DNA from: Microstegium vimineum
Lineage: Eukaryota; Streptophyta; Magnoliopsida; Poales; Poaceae
Length of the DNA: 64,000 nt
Assembly (NCBI GenBank): GCA_022036555.1
Contig: CM039131.1
Span: 33,816,455 to 33,880,454, forward strand
Direction of reading: 5' to 3'
The notes beneath the pieces were generated by a model. That model did no database searches and was not told where the DNA came from. It was given only the letters and a program-made list of their open reading frames with translations. Each line of letters opens with the position of its first letter. The first letter of the stretch is position 1. This document shows positions 48,661-59,600 of this stretch, in pieces. The position numbers were made by a program, and so were the translations under genes.

Positions 48661-51525
48661 CTAGCCAGCAGCTTGACTGGGTTTGCCATTGGGTGCACCC
48701 AAGGGATTGTTTTCGTCAGGTTTTGAGGCAGCCATTTCCTCCAAGCGCTTCCATAGGGCTTCTCGCTTCGAATCAGATTCCTGCTGCTTGAGCTCCTCAT
48801 CATTGAACCTCTGAACGCACTCCGCGAAAAATGCAGAATCATGATCAGAGAAGATCTTGCGTACGTTCAGCGTCAGGCTACGGACAGCTTGGTTCCAGTG
48901 ATCTCTGGAGTTTCTCTCGAGTGCTGGATAGATGATAGGTAATAGCACCTTGTAGTTTTGCTTAATTAGGCTTTCAATGTGGTCATTGTTCCAGAGAAAC
49001 AAAGCCCGCTCTGCCACCTGTGAACAGAAAAGGAGAAAAACATAAGTCATAAATGCTACGTGTACTAAAAAAACTGCATCAACCTAATGCTGAACATTTC
49101 ACCTGGGCAGACAGCTAAAGCAGTGTTCATATTCAATTATCGACAGGCTACAAACTGCTCAAGTGAACATATATGACTAAACAAAACCACCAGATACCAT
49201 CAGCAATGAAAAAAAACTACAGTCCATTTTACAAAATCAGCAGGATCCAAGCAGCAGCACAAGTACACAGTTATTAACTAGAATGACTAGCTAACAAGGG
49301 TCATGTCGAAAACCTGTTCTAAGGCGACCAGAAAAGGAAAGACAGTCAGGAATACATGAAAAGAATTCTACACATAGCAACAACAGGAACGATAGTCAAA
49401 CAACACAGGTTTGAGAGTCAGGAAATAGATGAAGAGGTGTCACAGATAGGCAGAGGCACAAGCAAATGCAAGAATATACAGACTTTAACAGACAGAAATT
49501 GATAAACAGGTTACATTCCAATGGAGCAGTTCACTAATAAAACTAAAAGAATCCCATACATGAAAACAGAAGGGAGAATGGGTTTGCACCACAATTCATA
49601 ATATGGGAATTTGGGCACCATGAATACCACTTTTTGATACATGACATTCCTGATGACAACTTCTACTGTGACTTTTGTTTCAGTAGATACAAAACAAAAA
49701 AATTGTACGCCACTAATCCAATTACTAAGAAAGAAGGCATATAAAGGTATAAAACCTCTCAAGGTCGGAACCTCCATACTCAACAACCTTACAAGGGGGA
49801 GCAGGGGCCCTCAGGCGGCAGCCAGACCGGCGGTTGAGGGGTGGAGAGTGAGGCGAAGCAAGCAGCGGGAGACAACCAGATGGCTGGAACCAGAAGCGGG
49901 GGGAGGTGCTCAAGCTCTTCTCCTCCAATTGGGGTTAGGTGAGGGTGGGGTGGAGTGGCAGTGGGTGGCGCGGCCAGCTGAAGGTGAGCCGCTGGCCAGG
50001 GCGGTGGTGGAAGCCAGGGGCAGGAGCGGGATGGTGCTGTTCATTGATGAAGAACAATGGGGAAAAAGATCCCAGCACTGCTACCGTTACCAGTGCCCGC
50101 GCACTGATTAAGGGTGTCGACTGAAATGGGAAGCATAGAGGGTGGAGACACTCCCAATATTTTCCCAGTTGGGAGAAGAATTTTAGCTAATTAAATATGT
50201 GAAAGCAATCAATGCAGACATGCACACGACAAATTGTGAAATCATAGAGCTACAGTGGTAAGAGCATGTGTCATGAACTAGAAGAACCAACAAAGAAATT
50301 TGGAAAAAAATGGTGTCAAACTTAAGTATAGGTACAGTCAGATTTTGACCTGGAAATGAGAGCTGTTCATGCTTCGGGCAATCTGACGGAAGAGTGGAAC
50401 CATGCATCTTTGGAACTCTGCAAGCTGTGTTGCCTCTAAAACCTCTTCTAACTCACCCAAGAACATCACCTCCTTTGAGCTGTTTGTCACAGGCCAATAT
50501 TTAAGTAAGCCCCTAATAACTGTGTCAGAAAGCTTGCAGTCCTTCTCAACAAACTGTGTGATGCAATACGATAGCTGCTGATGGTACATAGATACACATT
50601 TTGGCTTGTGAAGAGGGATCAGTGCACGAACAAGGAACAATTTGTGCTCCTCCTTAAGCGGAAGGGCAAACCCATTGATAATACTGCCCAGGATCTCCAA
50701 CAACTCTGCAACACCATTATGTTTCTCTGTTTCGAATATAAACCTGTAGAATATGTTGTTAATTGCTTTCCTGATGAATGGTCGGTGAACCATGAATTTA
50801 CCATATATTCGATGAAGTATCGTCTTTAGATAGTCCCTTTCCCTGGGGTCCTCTGAGTCAAAAAGGTCTAGCAGCCTAAGAATGAAGGAATGATCTATAT
50901 ATCTCTTGGCCAGCTTCGCATCTGTCTCCTGTGATGCTACAAATCTCAAGAAAACCTCATACACGATCTGCAGGTGCAACCATGCAGGATCCATGAGAGG
51001 CTCGTCCTCCTCCAGATCGACCCCTTCAATGGCCTTGTTATCACGAGGGGTGGGGTTGGAGCTCCGGAACAAATTAATTGACACCATCTTTGTGATCTCC
51101 AGCATGACAACCTCTGAGAACTTGCCATTCGCAGAAGTGACGTAATCAACGAGCTCCATAAGTGTCTGGCGCTTCACCTCCTTCTCCTTGAGGTTCTTAG
51201 TTGGATCCGCAAAGTCATACACAGCGCAGCATAAGTTCACCTTCTTGACAAACAAATTCTGCTTCTCTGACGCTGGCACATCCTTGAATGCCGGTAACGT
51301 CTCATTGGAGTGATAGACCACAGCCCCATTCATCACTGGGTTAGGAGTTACACCAGATGGAACTTGATAGTCTCCATTACCAGCCCTCTTGTACCCTGAG
51401 TCCATGCTCCTCGCAACACTGTAGGAATTCGACGGCTCAGTTCCATTCCCCGCAGCAGCAGCTTCCCGGCTATCCCCAGCCTTCCCCGGCTTCCTCGGCA
51501 GCCTGCCAAGGATCTGCTTAATCAT
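48661..51525 (-). CDS. protein phosphatase 2A regulatory subunit B' (B56 family)
   Basis: Two coding exons on the minus strand: 51525-50350 and 49017-48661, split by a 1,332-bp GT-AG intron; 510 residues, typical for plant B'. It binds the PP2A A-C core and targets it to substrates. The N-terminus (MIKQILGRLPRKPGK) is the variable region with Ser/Gly-rich linker. The B56 HEAT-repeat domain starts at about residue 80 (ASEKQNLFVKKVNLCCAVYD) and continues through HLQIVYEVFLRFVASQE, EDPRERDYLKTILHRIYGKF and LNVRKIFSDHD. The C-terminus is charged, then ends KPSQAAG. One-intron layout and the MIKQI start fit the theta/eta-like group of plant B' subunits, but I would not assign the paralogue. Intact. 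Confidence 0.94.
49018..50349 (-). other. large intron of the PP2A B' gene
   Basis: AT-rich intron with a GC/G-rich patch at about 49790-50110 whose frames are low-complexity. The patch could be a small insertion, but no inverted ends or target duplication were seen. Confidence 0.5.
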
Positions 51526-52280
51526 CTTCCACCAGACCCAACCAAAACCCTAGCAGTACAAATCCGCCACGGAAGCGAAGAGGGGATCTACGTACGCAGA
51601 CCTGCGGCTCGTGTGCTGAACCAGCAACCTCCAAGATCTCACCAGACCCAAGCCGACGAAGAATCCACCAGCCAGCCAAGAAACCACAGCCCTAGCTCCG
51701 ATGCCCCGGCGGAAGCGGAAGCAACCAATCAAGCCGCCCAGATCATTTGAACCAATACGAATCAGACCTGGTGAGGGAGCCACTCCACCGCCCGGGCCTG
51801 AACGGATCAGGCCACGCCTCCATGGCCGGAAAAATCCAGTCTTTCTCCCGCTCCCGGAGCCGCCGCCGCCGGCAGGCCGGCCAAATCTTGGATCAGAGAA
51901 CCGCAGAGCGCAGGGCACAATCGGATGTGAGAGGATGATGGGGGGTTGAGGGCGAGGTCCGGTGGGGAGGGAGGGGAGGAACCTTTTCTTGGGCTGACAA
52001 GCTCCCTCTCTCTCTCTCTCTCTGTCTCTCCTTTTTGGTTCTCTGGATTTGAGAGGCCTGGAGGTCCCCAAAAGTAGCAAAGGGAGATAGGAGTAAAAAA
52101 GCTCGCGCAAGCGCTGCTGCGGCCTGCTAGGACAGCGAGATGCAAGGGAAGGGACGGCAGCCGGAGTGTGATGTGTCTATTCACAGTAAACAAACTGTTC
52201 GGGGTCGAGTTGCGCTGCTGCAGCACAGCTGCTCCTTGAGGGTCATTTTGCTGTCCGGATTCTAGTGCTGCCCGTGTCAT
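51526..52280 (-). promoter_or_regulatory. 5' UTR and promoter region of the PP2A B' gene
   Basis: Just upstream of the ATG at 51525 is a GC-rich region (51690-51950) and a (CT)n microsatellite at 52003-52023, i.e. GA-rich on the transcribed strand. This is typical of plant 5' UTRs. A 5' UTR intron is possible, but borders were not resolved. Confidence 0.5.
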
Positions 52281-52721
52281 TGACTCCTCGCTCTGGCGCT
52301 CTTTCCTCTGTCACTTCACCTCCGTTTCAGAGCACTATCTGATGTTAGTCAGCTGATTGCAAAGGAGGTAAAGCAATGCATGCTATGCACCGCACTAAGG
52401 ACGCAAGTTTATAGGGCAGCTACTAACCCATTGATTAAGGAACGAGGATGTTACTATTTATTTCGCTGAAATTTAGTTGTTGTTGAATGTTTATACTAAT
52501 TTGTTGTGAGAAAAAAAACAATATGCTAAAATACTGTTGAGGAACAGCTCCGATATCATAATGCCTGAAAAAAATTGCTCGCTTGTTGTCGCCCTTCTCT
52601 TTTGCTTCCGGTTGAACCGCGACTGTGTGCAGTGTCGTTACCACTGACGGTGTTACATATCTTCGTGCCATACTCTAATAAAATGAACGGAATCTTTATA
52701 TGTGTGTGCCTTGTTTCGTCG

Positions 52722-52895
52722 CTCGAGCTATCTTATTGTCGTCCAAGGTGAACCAAAGAGTCGCTTCGAGCTAACTTATTGCCATCTAGGGTGAAGCAAA
52801 GAGTCGCTTCGAGCTATCTTATTATCGTTTAAGGTGAAGCAAAAGAATCATCCATCTTGTCCCGTCGTCTAAGGTGAAGCAAAAGAATCATCGTA
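52722..52895 (+). repeat. 44-bp tandem repeat, about three copies plus partial copies
   Basis: Unit begins CGAGCTATCTTATTGTCGTC; copies start at about 52723, 52767 and 52811. They are followed by two shorter copies of TAAGGTGAAGCAAAAGAATC. Flanking DNA (52281-52721, 52896-53029) holds no gene I can support. Confidence 0.8.
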
Positions 52896-53029
52896 GTCGC
52901 AGCTAGTTTTAGGTGCGACCACCGTTTTAAGATAACGGGTTAATATATTTAGTGACCTTCCTCTTTAAACAGCTACTAGCATATTAAGTTTAGCTGGGTC
53001 AAGTAGTTTAACAATCTATACACAACTAC

Positions 53030-53290
53030 TATATCAATTTCAAATGAGTATAAGTCATTCTAAGAATTCTAGAAAGTCAAAGTATATCAAACTTGACTAA
53101 ATGTATATAATAATATAGTACGTAACATTTATATGTTAACTAAGTAGTGTCATTAGATTTTTCACCAATTATATTTTCATAGTATACCTATTTAATATAT
53201 AAATCTTTATAATTTATTCTATAATTTTAGTAAAATTTAACTCTTTAATATTTTTGAAATAACTTATAATTTAAAATAGAGAGAATATAT
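53030..53290. repeat. Stowaway/mariner-type MITE
   Basis: AT-rich element with the usual internal features of this group: GTATAAGTCATTCTAAGAA, then CAAACTTGACTAAATG, ATTTTTCACC and a right end AACTTATAATTTAAAATAGA. The ends have lost the usual CTCCCTCCGT form, so it is an old copy and borders are approximate. Confidence 0.55.
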
Positions 53291-54927
53291 CAAAAAAATA
53301 GTAAAAAAAACTATTGTATATCCGAAAAATAACAGCAGCTGTAGACTGTAGTGGCGAGTGGCGAGTGGCGACCAATGAGACCTGGGGGGTCCGAGAAATC
53401 TCGCCGCTGCATGAGAAAGCTCGCCACCGCCTCGAGGAGCCATTGTGCCGAGATCAGCCCGGCGCGCACACGCGACTCCGGGAGAGCTGATGAGCACGGG
53501 GCACCAGCAAATGCACCGAAAGCAGTAGCAGCCGCTACCAAACCGCACAACCCGCCAAACCCAGCAGCACATTTCCCCTCCCACTACCAACACATGTGCA
53601 CCGTTCGTTCTCCAGAGACCACAGCGGCCGCAACGGCGCGAAGAAATAAAGAGCTCTGGAAAGCGGCGAGGCCGACCAAGTGATGCGGTGGACACCGCGC
53701 AAGCTACTGCACGAGCACGTCTGATGCCATCGCGTCGCGTCGGCGTCGCTACGCTAATGGAAAAGGAAGCGCGGCCAGCTAAGCATTAGCCCGGCATGGC
53801 TTTTTGTTTCCGAGTTCCGAGCCTCCGAGGCGAGGCCGCGCGGGCCGCAACGTGCGGGGGAGCGTGCGCGTGTCTGCCAGCGCCAAGCCTGCCAACCCGT
53901 CGCCTCCTCTGTCTGTCTGCCCCACGGCTGGAGGCCGTGGCCCTGTGGGGCTCCTGCGGCCTGGCCTGCCGCGGCTGCCGCTGGAGAGCGATGCCGGTGC
54001 CGGTGCCCGAGGCGTGGTGGACCACGCCGACGCCTGCCTGCCTTGCCTTCAGAGCGGGCGACCGGGTCGGTCGGAAGGCGGTGAACAGTGATAGTGAAAA
54101 CAGTAATGACGGTAACAGTAAAGGGTGAGGCCGGCAGCCGTGTGATGGCGTGAGAGGTTCTTGTCTCGTGCCGTGCCGGCCTACTCAGTTGGCAGATCAA
54201 ACGCGACGTGGACATGCAGAGCCGCTGCCACAAGTGATGCGGCATCGTCATTTCGTCGTCCTGCATGCCCCCCTCGGCCCTTCCTACTTGTTGTTCTTAA
54301 AATAAAACACGCTCGCAAAAAGAGCATGGGCATGGTCTGGTTCTGGTTTTGGTGCTTGGTTCGGTGCATTTGGCCAGGCTCTTGATCTGTATAGATTTAT
54401 CGAAAAGAAAATAAAAGCGTGGTCGGCCCATTCTTCATGCATCCATCCATGTATTAAATCCTTATCACCGATAAATGGCTCGTGATGAGTTTGTAAAAAA
54501 GAGATTACAATTGAATCTGGTGGGACAATACACAATTCCTCATATGTTATACATCTTATATACTCCGTATGGCGTAGAATATGCGACCGAAAAAAACTAT
54601 GGTATTAGTAATCCAAATATTGAATCGTCCTGGATTTTCAAAATGCATAGCTTTTACTAAGGATTTGGATATAATATAAATCTACACACATAGCAAAAGC
54701 TATATATTTAAAAAAAATATTAAATGATAATTTATAATAGAGAAAATATACTTCGAACAATTAATGTATCTTTCAATAGATATCATGGATATTTGTCAAG
54801 TTGAAGATTATTTTGTATCTCGACCTTGTCTCTGGTACCTCTCTCGTCAACATTCGCTGTGGCACTAACCTTGACTCCACTGGGTTATGTCTACTTTGTG
54901 TGGCCTTAACTCTAACCTAGTCCATAG
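53291..54927. other. intergenic; GC-rich patch 53341-54300
   Basis: Open frames exist on both strands in the GC-rich patch, but they are low-complexity (Ala/Arg/Pro) and show no known motif. 54480-54660 is open for 60 codons without recognisable content. I see no supportable gene. Confidence 0.5.
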
Positions 54928-54930
54928 TTA

Positions 54931-55116
54931 GAGTATGTTTGGTTGTGTTTCGTGTTTGGCTTCGCAGCAGCTCCGGCACTGGAGCCACACCAAACGAGAA
55001 TAGAGGAGCACTTCTGCGCATATGAGGATGAGCCGTAGCCACGATTTGCGGCTTCGCCCTTCTAGCTCCGGCTCTGATGAAGGAGCAGCGCTAGTAGAGC
55101 CTAGGCAAACACACCC
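54931..55116. mobile_element. Tourist-like MITE with TTA duplications
   Basis: 186 bp. TTA at 54928-54930 and 55117-55119; inverted ends GAGTATGTTTGG / GGGTGTGTTTGC. The interior is GC-rich with CAGCTCCGGC-type motifs. PIF/Harbinger type from the 3-bp TTA duplication. Confidence 0.7.
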
Positions 55117-55120
55117 TTAG

Positions 55121-55362
55121 GACCTTTTTGGCGCAACTCCTATGGCTCCGACTCCGGCTCCTCCTCTTGATTCACGGTAGTTGTTCCTGTAGCGGTACTG
55201 TAGCACGAAGCTGATTTTCTCTCTCTTTGATTCCCCTCTCACTGACATACCAAGAGCCAGAGAAGCTCGTTTTTGTGGCTCTCCCGGCTCCGGCTCTGGC
55301 GTGCTACAGTGACGCTACAGTGGGAGAGCCGAAGTCGGTGAGAGCCCTGCCAAAGAGGCCCC
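55121..55362. mobile_element. second MITE, immediately next to the first
   Basis: 242 bp. TAG at 55118-55120 and 55363-55365; inverted ends GACCTTTTTGGC / GGGGCCTCTTTGGC, then CTCCGGCTC motifs in both subterminal regions. Related in style to its neighbour but with different ends. Confidence 0.62.
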
Positions 55363-55365
55363 TAG

Positions 55366-56641
55366 TATTATACCACTACAATGTAGCATGGAGTGATAAC
55401 GGACCAAAGGAATCTATTGATAAGTGAAATGATGCTACATTGACTAATATCCAATCGTGAGAAAGTACTTTTTCTGTGTATTTCTCATAAAATTGTTGTA
55501 GAGTTTTTCTTAGATATTTGTGCCAATTATTTTGTTCTTGTAGCTTACAGTTTGTTACCACCGTAGTTGCACGCGCTCCATTTTCTTCTAAAATGGATGA
55601 GGAAGAGAGGAGTAGATGATTTTTTCAAAACTTCTTGTTGAGTCAAAAAAGTATCTCTTAATCATTTTCTAGCAACTCCATAAAATTCATCTGTAATCGT
55701 AGAATTTAACGTGCAATTTGGTTTGTAGAAATGTAACGCAAATGTAACGAAATCAGATCAAATCCTATATGTTGCCGTAAAACATTGACAGCTTTGGTTC
55801 CATTACGTTTGCATTACCAATCGTATCACCAAACAACACGTAGGCCTTGTATAGGGACTAAAAGGGTAAGGAAAAGGGTTATGCATATTTCCTACGTTTA
55901 CTTGTTGCGAAAACTTGGCCATTTAAGCACGGTGCTTGATTTGTTGTCACTTGAGATCTTCCACCTTCTGCTAAAAACAAACTTATTTTCCACTATTTCG
56001 AGAAAACCAATTTGTTTAAGCCTTTAAGGTTAGCATATCCAAAGTTTCAGTGTACCAGGTTATACTCACGGTATCAAATTAAAGACTAATTAGATTTAAC
56101 AGATACGTTTCCTAATTAGTTGTGATTATTTTATAAATAATCTATATTTAATATTTTGATAGAGTAGTGTCAAACATTTTTTCCTAGGAACCGGTGATAA
56201 GCAGCGTCAAACATCTGCGTGACTTCTCTACAGTACATATGACAACTTTGACATGACTACTGATTCCGTCATTCGAATGCATCTGCGGTACCGTACGTGA
56301 CGTCGTTTGCTCTCTCAAATGCTGATGAAAAAGTCCGAATTAAAAAAAAAAAAGACAAACCGTTCAGCAAATCAGTTTTTGAGAAGCTTGTGCATCACTG
56401 GGCCTAAACATACGTCTGGGCTGACGACACCAATAAAGGCTCGGCCCAAAAGAAGTTTACAGCCGTTTAGGCCGGCGAGCAGTATAAAAAATGTTGGCCG
56501 TGTGCTCTCTCTCTCTCATCTCATTTTCATCTCAGCGCAACGAATCCGGAGTCCGAGCCCGACCCGCAGCCCGAAACCCGTCTCCTACCCCCGCCCGTCT
56601 CGCCTCGCGAAGGCTTCCTTTCCTCTCCCTTCCCGTCCAAG
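55366..56641. other. intergenic; promoter side of the PUX1-like gene
   Basis: AT-rich to about 56290, then rising GC toward the ATG at 56642. A CTCTCTCTCTC run at about 56507-56520 is probably 5' UTR. A TATA-like GTATAAAAAA at 56482 lies about 160 bp before the ATG. Confidence 0.5.
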
Positions 56642-59600
56642 ATGGAAGCAGAGTACCCCCACCAGCAGGCGGGTCCCTCCTCCTCCACCACCCTCCTCTG
56701 GCCGTACGCGACTCGACGCAGGAAGAGGGACGAGGGCGAGGGCGGCGACTACCTCCTCTCGCCGGAGGCGGACATGGATATCGACGCCGACGCGCAGCGC
56801 GCCGCGGTACGTACGCGCTCCAGGCTCCTCCCTAACCCCCCCACCCCCCCGCGCGCTTCCCCGCCGCGCGCTCACGCGATTCTCGCGCGATTGCGTGTCG
56901 ATTTGGGTCCGCGTCGCCGCCGGGCGGATGGGAAAGGACGCTGGCTCCCGGTAGTTTTGGTTCTTGGTGCCGTGCGCAGTTTCTTGGGCAGAGTTCTCGT
57001 AGAATTTTCGGGTTCGCGCCGGCCCTAGGGTCCAGAGGGGAAGGCTGTGTACTGTGCTCAGGTTTTTGGCTGGCGTGGGTGGGGATGAGCGAGGACTTGT
57101 TCTTCCCTGTGTGGGTTTCGGGAATGACAATGGTTCTTTAAGGCTCTCGCATTCTTCTAGAGGGTTTAGGGGGTCCAGTTCTTGAGTTCTTGGAGCGCGT
57201 CTGGTTCCCGAATTTGTGCGTGTAAAACATGTACTTTTTTTACTTAGCCATCTGGGGAATCGACACATGCAATGACAATGAGTGCTTCGCAGGTCCTGCG
57301 ACATTCTCAAAATTACAAATTTGAATTGTTTCCTTGGAGGGTTTTGTTTTTTTAGTAACGATGATACTTTCTTTCTTTCTTTTATCAAACCTTCGTATTC
57401 TGAATTCTCCACCGGTCGGATAGGTAGATGTGACAAAGCCTGAAAATGTGTTTTCTTTTGAAAATTACAGGACAAGCTGAAAGCAGCGTCAGAGGAACTT
57501 GGACATGAGATTCGTGTTTTTTCAAGCGAGAACTTTGCTCTACAACCCAGCAAGCTGCCCAGTGCAGATCATGGTACTTAAATGTCATCTTCTTTTGTCT
57601 TTACCAAGACCTGTATTGTCTTTATGCTAGTTCTGCAGTGACATCAAAACATTGTTCTTGCAGAGGAAGATGATGACTTTTATGAGCTTCAGGCTGCTGA
57701 TTACTACAACTTGATTTCAAACAGGATAGCAGGTACAAGATTTTGTTTGGGGTCTTTCAAGTTATTTAGTGTCAACTTAGTTTAATATTGATCAACCTGT
57801 TATTATTTTGCATTCTGATGTACTTACTGTAGCACTGTTAAAAATGGTGACTTTGTGCAGACGACTCCAAACTTCTAAAGACTCGCAAGATACGGGAGGC
57901 AGAACTTGCTGCTCAGCGAGCAAAGAGAACAAAGGTAGGGTTATAACGCACTATTGAATTTTCTTAAAATCGATCAATGCGCAACACTTCTTTGTCCAGT
58001 CCTCTATACAAAATTACAAAGAAACAATTTGAAGATGGCAATTGTTATTACTAGTTTTTTTTGTTAATTTCTGTGTGACTCGTAGTTAGCTCTATTTTAA
58101 TCCAGCATTATCTGAGCAGTGCCTTAAGAAATGTTTGAAGAGCAGAAAGCAGTTTTTTCTTATTTCACATAAATATATGTGTTAATTAACTTATAGCATG
58201 TGCAATTTTCCTAAGAAAAGAAAATAGAGCATAACATTATATAGGTCTATCTGCCTTTAATAAAGGAATTTGTCTCATTCTTAACTTAGTATGAGTTTTT
58301 TTTTTAAATGGAGTTATGTTATCATGAGTCAATGTTTACAAGTCGTCTAGTCGAACCTAGTCGCCATGGGACCGACTAGGATGATTAATCGGATGACTTG
58401 TACAAGTCGACGGTACCCGACCGATTAGGACGATTAATCAAACAACTTGTAATCACTGTTATGAGTTCTAAACTACTTATTTTTAATGGAGTAACCGCCT
58501 TGATTATATATAGGCAGTAATGAGGGTGCGATTCCCTGATGGCTACATTCTTGAGGCCAACTTTCTTCCATCAGAGAGGATTCATAGTCTAGTGGACCTG
58601 CTCATGAAAGTACTTGCTAGACCAGATCTTCCATTCTATCTTTGTAAGTTCTGCTTCTCTCTTAGGGGTGATAGATGTGGATTTTACCTATGTTTCTCCT
58701 GTTTTCTTTCACCCTTCATCGTTCCTTTGTATTTTACCTTGCAATAAATTATTCTGGCTGTGAATTTCTATGATTGTCAATTAGATTTTCTTATATTTAT
58801 TCTTGGCAAGCAAACATGCTGGCAATCATCATTTCGGGAAACAGCTAGCTGACATAAATAGTTTCACGGTTACAAAATCTGAACCCTTTTAATACATCAT
58901 CTTGTGCAAAGGGTTTTAGAGTTGATATTAGCTGCTATAAACCTCTTTTTTTCATTATAATGCAATTATTATTAACTGCTACAGACAATCTAATACCAAT
59001 TGATACGAACCTTGATCAAGATGGCCCTAATGGCCTAACCCAAGCAGTCGACCTCACCTATAGGCAGCATCTGCACCGCAAGGGCAGTGATAGGAGAAAG
59101 GGACTAACCCTAATAGATTGTTATTCTTGCTTACCCATAATGGTTGCCAGCCGTACCTTTTATAGAGCTACTAGGCATGACCCTAACAGATTGAAACTAA
59201 TCTTATCTCTATTTTTTTTTTGAGAATTACAAAGTACAACGTAGATACGCACAACGCGCATGCACACTCACTCCTATGAACACACGTACACAAACCCTAC
59301 CCCTATGAACAAGAACTGAGCCGTCTGATCTTGAAATTCACGAAGTCACCATAGGAGCCTCGCTGTCGACAGTGACGTCACTTACCTCTAAAAGCATAGC
59401 GCCGTCAAATCCTTGAATAAACCCAGGAAAATGTGAGAACCCATGCCAAGTTCCACCACAAGGAACCCAACCAACTGATCTATGATCAGTTTGCTAATCT
59501 TATCTCTACTGGTAACTACTGCTTCCGGGGGCAGGCTTCTAAGGTCTGATGGCCCATATTCCACATACCAAGGTGAGACTAGTGCTGAGTTTCCAAATCT

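Noticed and set aside
53264..54266. Open frames on both strands between the PP2A and PUX1 genes
   Set aside because: Low complexity, no conserved motif, mutual shadows.
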